The notes under the pieces were generated by a model that made no database searches, was not told the origin of the DNA, and was given only the letters and a program-made list of their open reading frames with translations. A stretch of DNA of 64,000 nucleotides. It comes from Lumbricus rubellus (Eukaryota; Annelida; Clitellata; Crassiclitellata; Lumbricidae). The stretch's first letter is position 1. The number at the start of each line of letters is the position of its first letter. Below, piece by piece: positions 63,119 to 64,000 of this stretch. The stretch spans positions 23,094,417 to 23,158,416 of the forward strand of contig OX243824.1 in assembly GCA_945859605.1 (NCBI GenBank), read 5' to 3'. A program made the translations under genes and the position numbers.

Positions 63119-64000
63119 GGTGCGCCAAAAAAAAAGACCCCCCCTAGGTTTTTTGCCAATATCTTGGCCAAAAGTAAAAATTTCTAAATAAAATTTTACA
63201 GTCTTATAGACAATTCATATTTACACATGATGACCAGATTTCATCAAAATATTTAGAACAGAACAAAAGTTATGCCACTTTTAGGGAGGTCACCCACCGT
63301 TTTTTGACGACTCAAAAACCAAAGGCAACGAAAACGAGGTTTTTTGCCAATATCTTGGCCAGAAGTAAGAATTTCTAAATGAAATTTTACAGGCTTAACG
63401 ACAATTCATATTTACACATTATGGCCGAATGTCATCAAAATATGTCAAACGGAACAGAAGTTATGCCACTTTTACGGAGGCCACCCACCGTTTTTGACGA
63501 TTCAAACACGTAACGCAGCAAAAAGTAACAAAAACGTGATTTTATTAAGTCTCATCTCAAATAACTGTTGCCATATGAACTTGGTAGTGCTTCCCAACGT
63601 GTGTTCAATGTGCCCACCACCCGTGCCAAAACTTATTTTGAGTCTCTAAGCAGAGTTCTTGATGGACATGTTGATTATCTGACAGTTTCCTTAATATTTC
63701 TTATTTTAAGAATTTGATTGTCACCTTGCTAAGTGACTTCTCAGTGACGTGCAGCTACGCTGGTACCCTGTTTCTTTTTTAAATAGTAATAATAATGATC
63801 ATCTGTCAATATCAAGGCTATTTGATAATAATTATTTGAGATGAGACTTAATAAAATCGTGTTTTTGCTGCGTTACGTCTTTGAATTGTCAAAAATTGGG
63901 GGGGTGGCCTCACTAAAAGTGGTATAACTTTTGTTGTTTTGGAAATATTTTGATGAAATCTGACCGTCTTATGCAGATATGAATTGTCATTAAGCCTGTA
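63119..64000 (-). mobile_element. Mariner-like element, runs off the window
   Basis: Begins at a TA with CAGGGTGCGCCAAAAAAAAA, a typical mariner-type end. The terminal region is duplicated in tandem (about 190 bp: TAGGTTTTTTGCCAATATCT at 63146 and again near 63337). The minus strand near 63600 gives GGGHIEHTL, a mariner transposase C-terminal word. The inverted right end starts near 63840 (TGAGATGAGACTTAATAAAA) and is cut by the window. Confidence 0.6.

Overview
The window is eukaryotic, intron-containing DNA that is AT-rich and loaded with transposons. Four lines point to a marine deuterostome, most likely an echinoderm: the constantly recurring TAGGCCTA word, fibrinogen-related (FReD / coiled-coil) gene pieces, Ty3/gypsy elements with integrase upstream of reverse transcriptase (Gmr1-like, known from deuterostomes), and fold-back elements with arms of 15-bp tandem units like the TU elements described in sea urchin. 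This assignment is inference; no rRNA, mitochondrial or other diagnostic gene is present.

Host genes are few. (1) Two adjoining exons of a fibrinogen-like domain (2969-3133 and 5204-5466, +) join in phase and end in a stop. (2) A GT10 alpha-1,3-fucosyltransferase lies at 28336-31107 (+) in two exons; the intron boundary is non-canonical and the intron carries a fold-back element and a SINE. (3) A secreted coiled-coil protein exon (34909-36115, +) has a 252-bp internal tandem duplication. (4) A related exon at 62820 is cut by a mariner-like insertion.

Everything else is a stratified set of mobile elements, many datable by target-site duplications (TSDs) read directly from the sequence. 1-2.9 kb: copia relic, TA-flanked MITE, 8-bp-TSD hAT-like MITE, gypsy gag relic. 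5.9-8.4 kb: hAT-like element filled with 47-bp arrays. 9.3-16.4 kb: Gmr1-like LTR element (TSD GCGTC) with one in-frame stop. 16.6-18.5 kb: piggyBac-like TTAA element holding a (CATA)n array. 19.2-21.7 kb: hAT-like element with a decayed transposase. 29.5-30.3 kb: fold-back element. 33.0-33.4 kb: hAT-like MITE. 36.8-37.9 kb: mariner-like relic. 38.0-40.1 kb: second piggyBac-like element. 40.4-47.3 kb: Gmr1-like element on the minus strand with a fully open 1803-residue polyprotein. 48.6-53.6 kb: gypsy element of canonical order with identical LTRs, its 5' LTR split by a non-LTR insertion. 54.2-54.8 kb: fold-back element. 55.3-56.2 kb: Helitron-like element. 56.4-60.7 kb: a LINE split by a complete CR1-like LINE. 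60.8-61.9 kb: third fold-back-like structure enclosing a LINE relic.

The most striking observations are a 45-nt tRNA-Leu-like complement at the primer site of the first Gmr1-like element, joined to a duplicated LTR tail; palindromic modules with swapped stems in the two piggyBac-like elements; the non-GT-AG intron of the fucosyltransferase; an unexplained cluster of GTCGTATNTCC motifs; and several resolved nested insertions. All reading was by eye, so boundaries of degenerate repeats are approximate.
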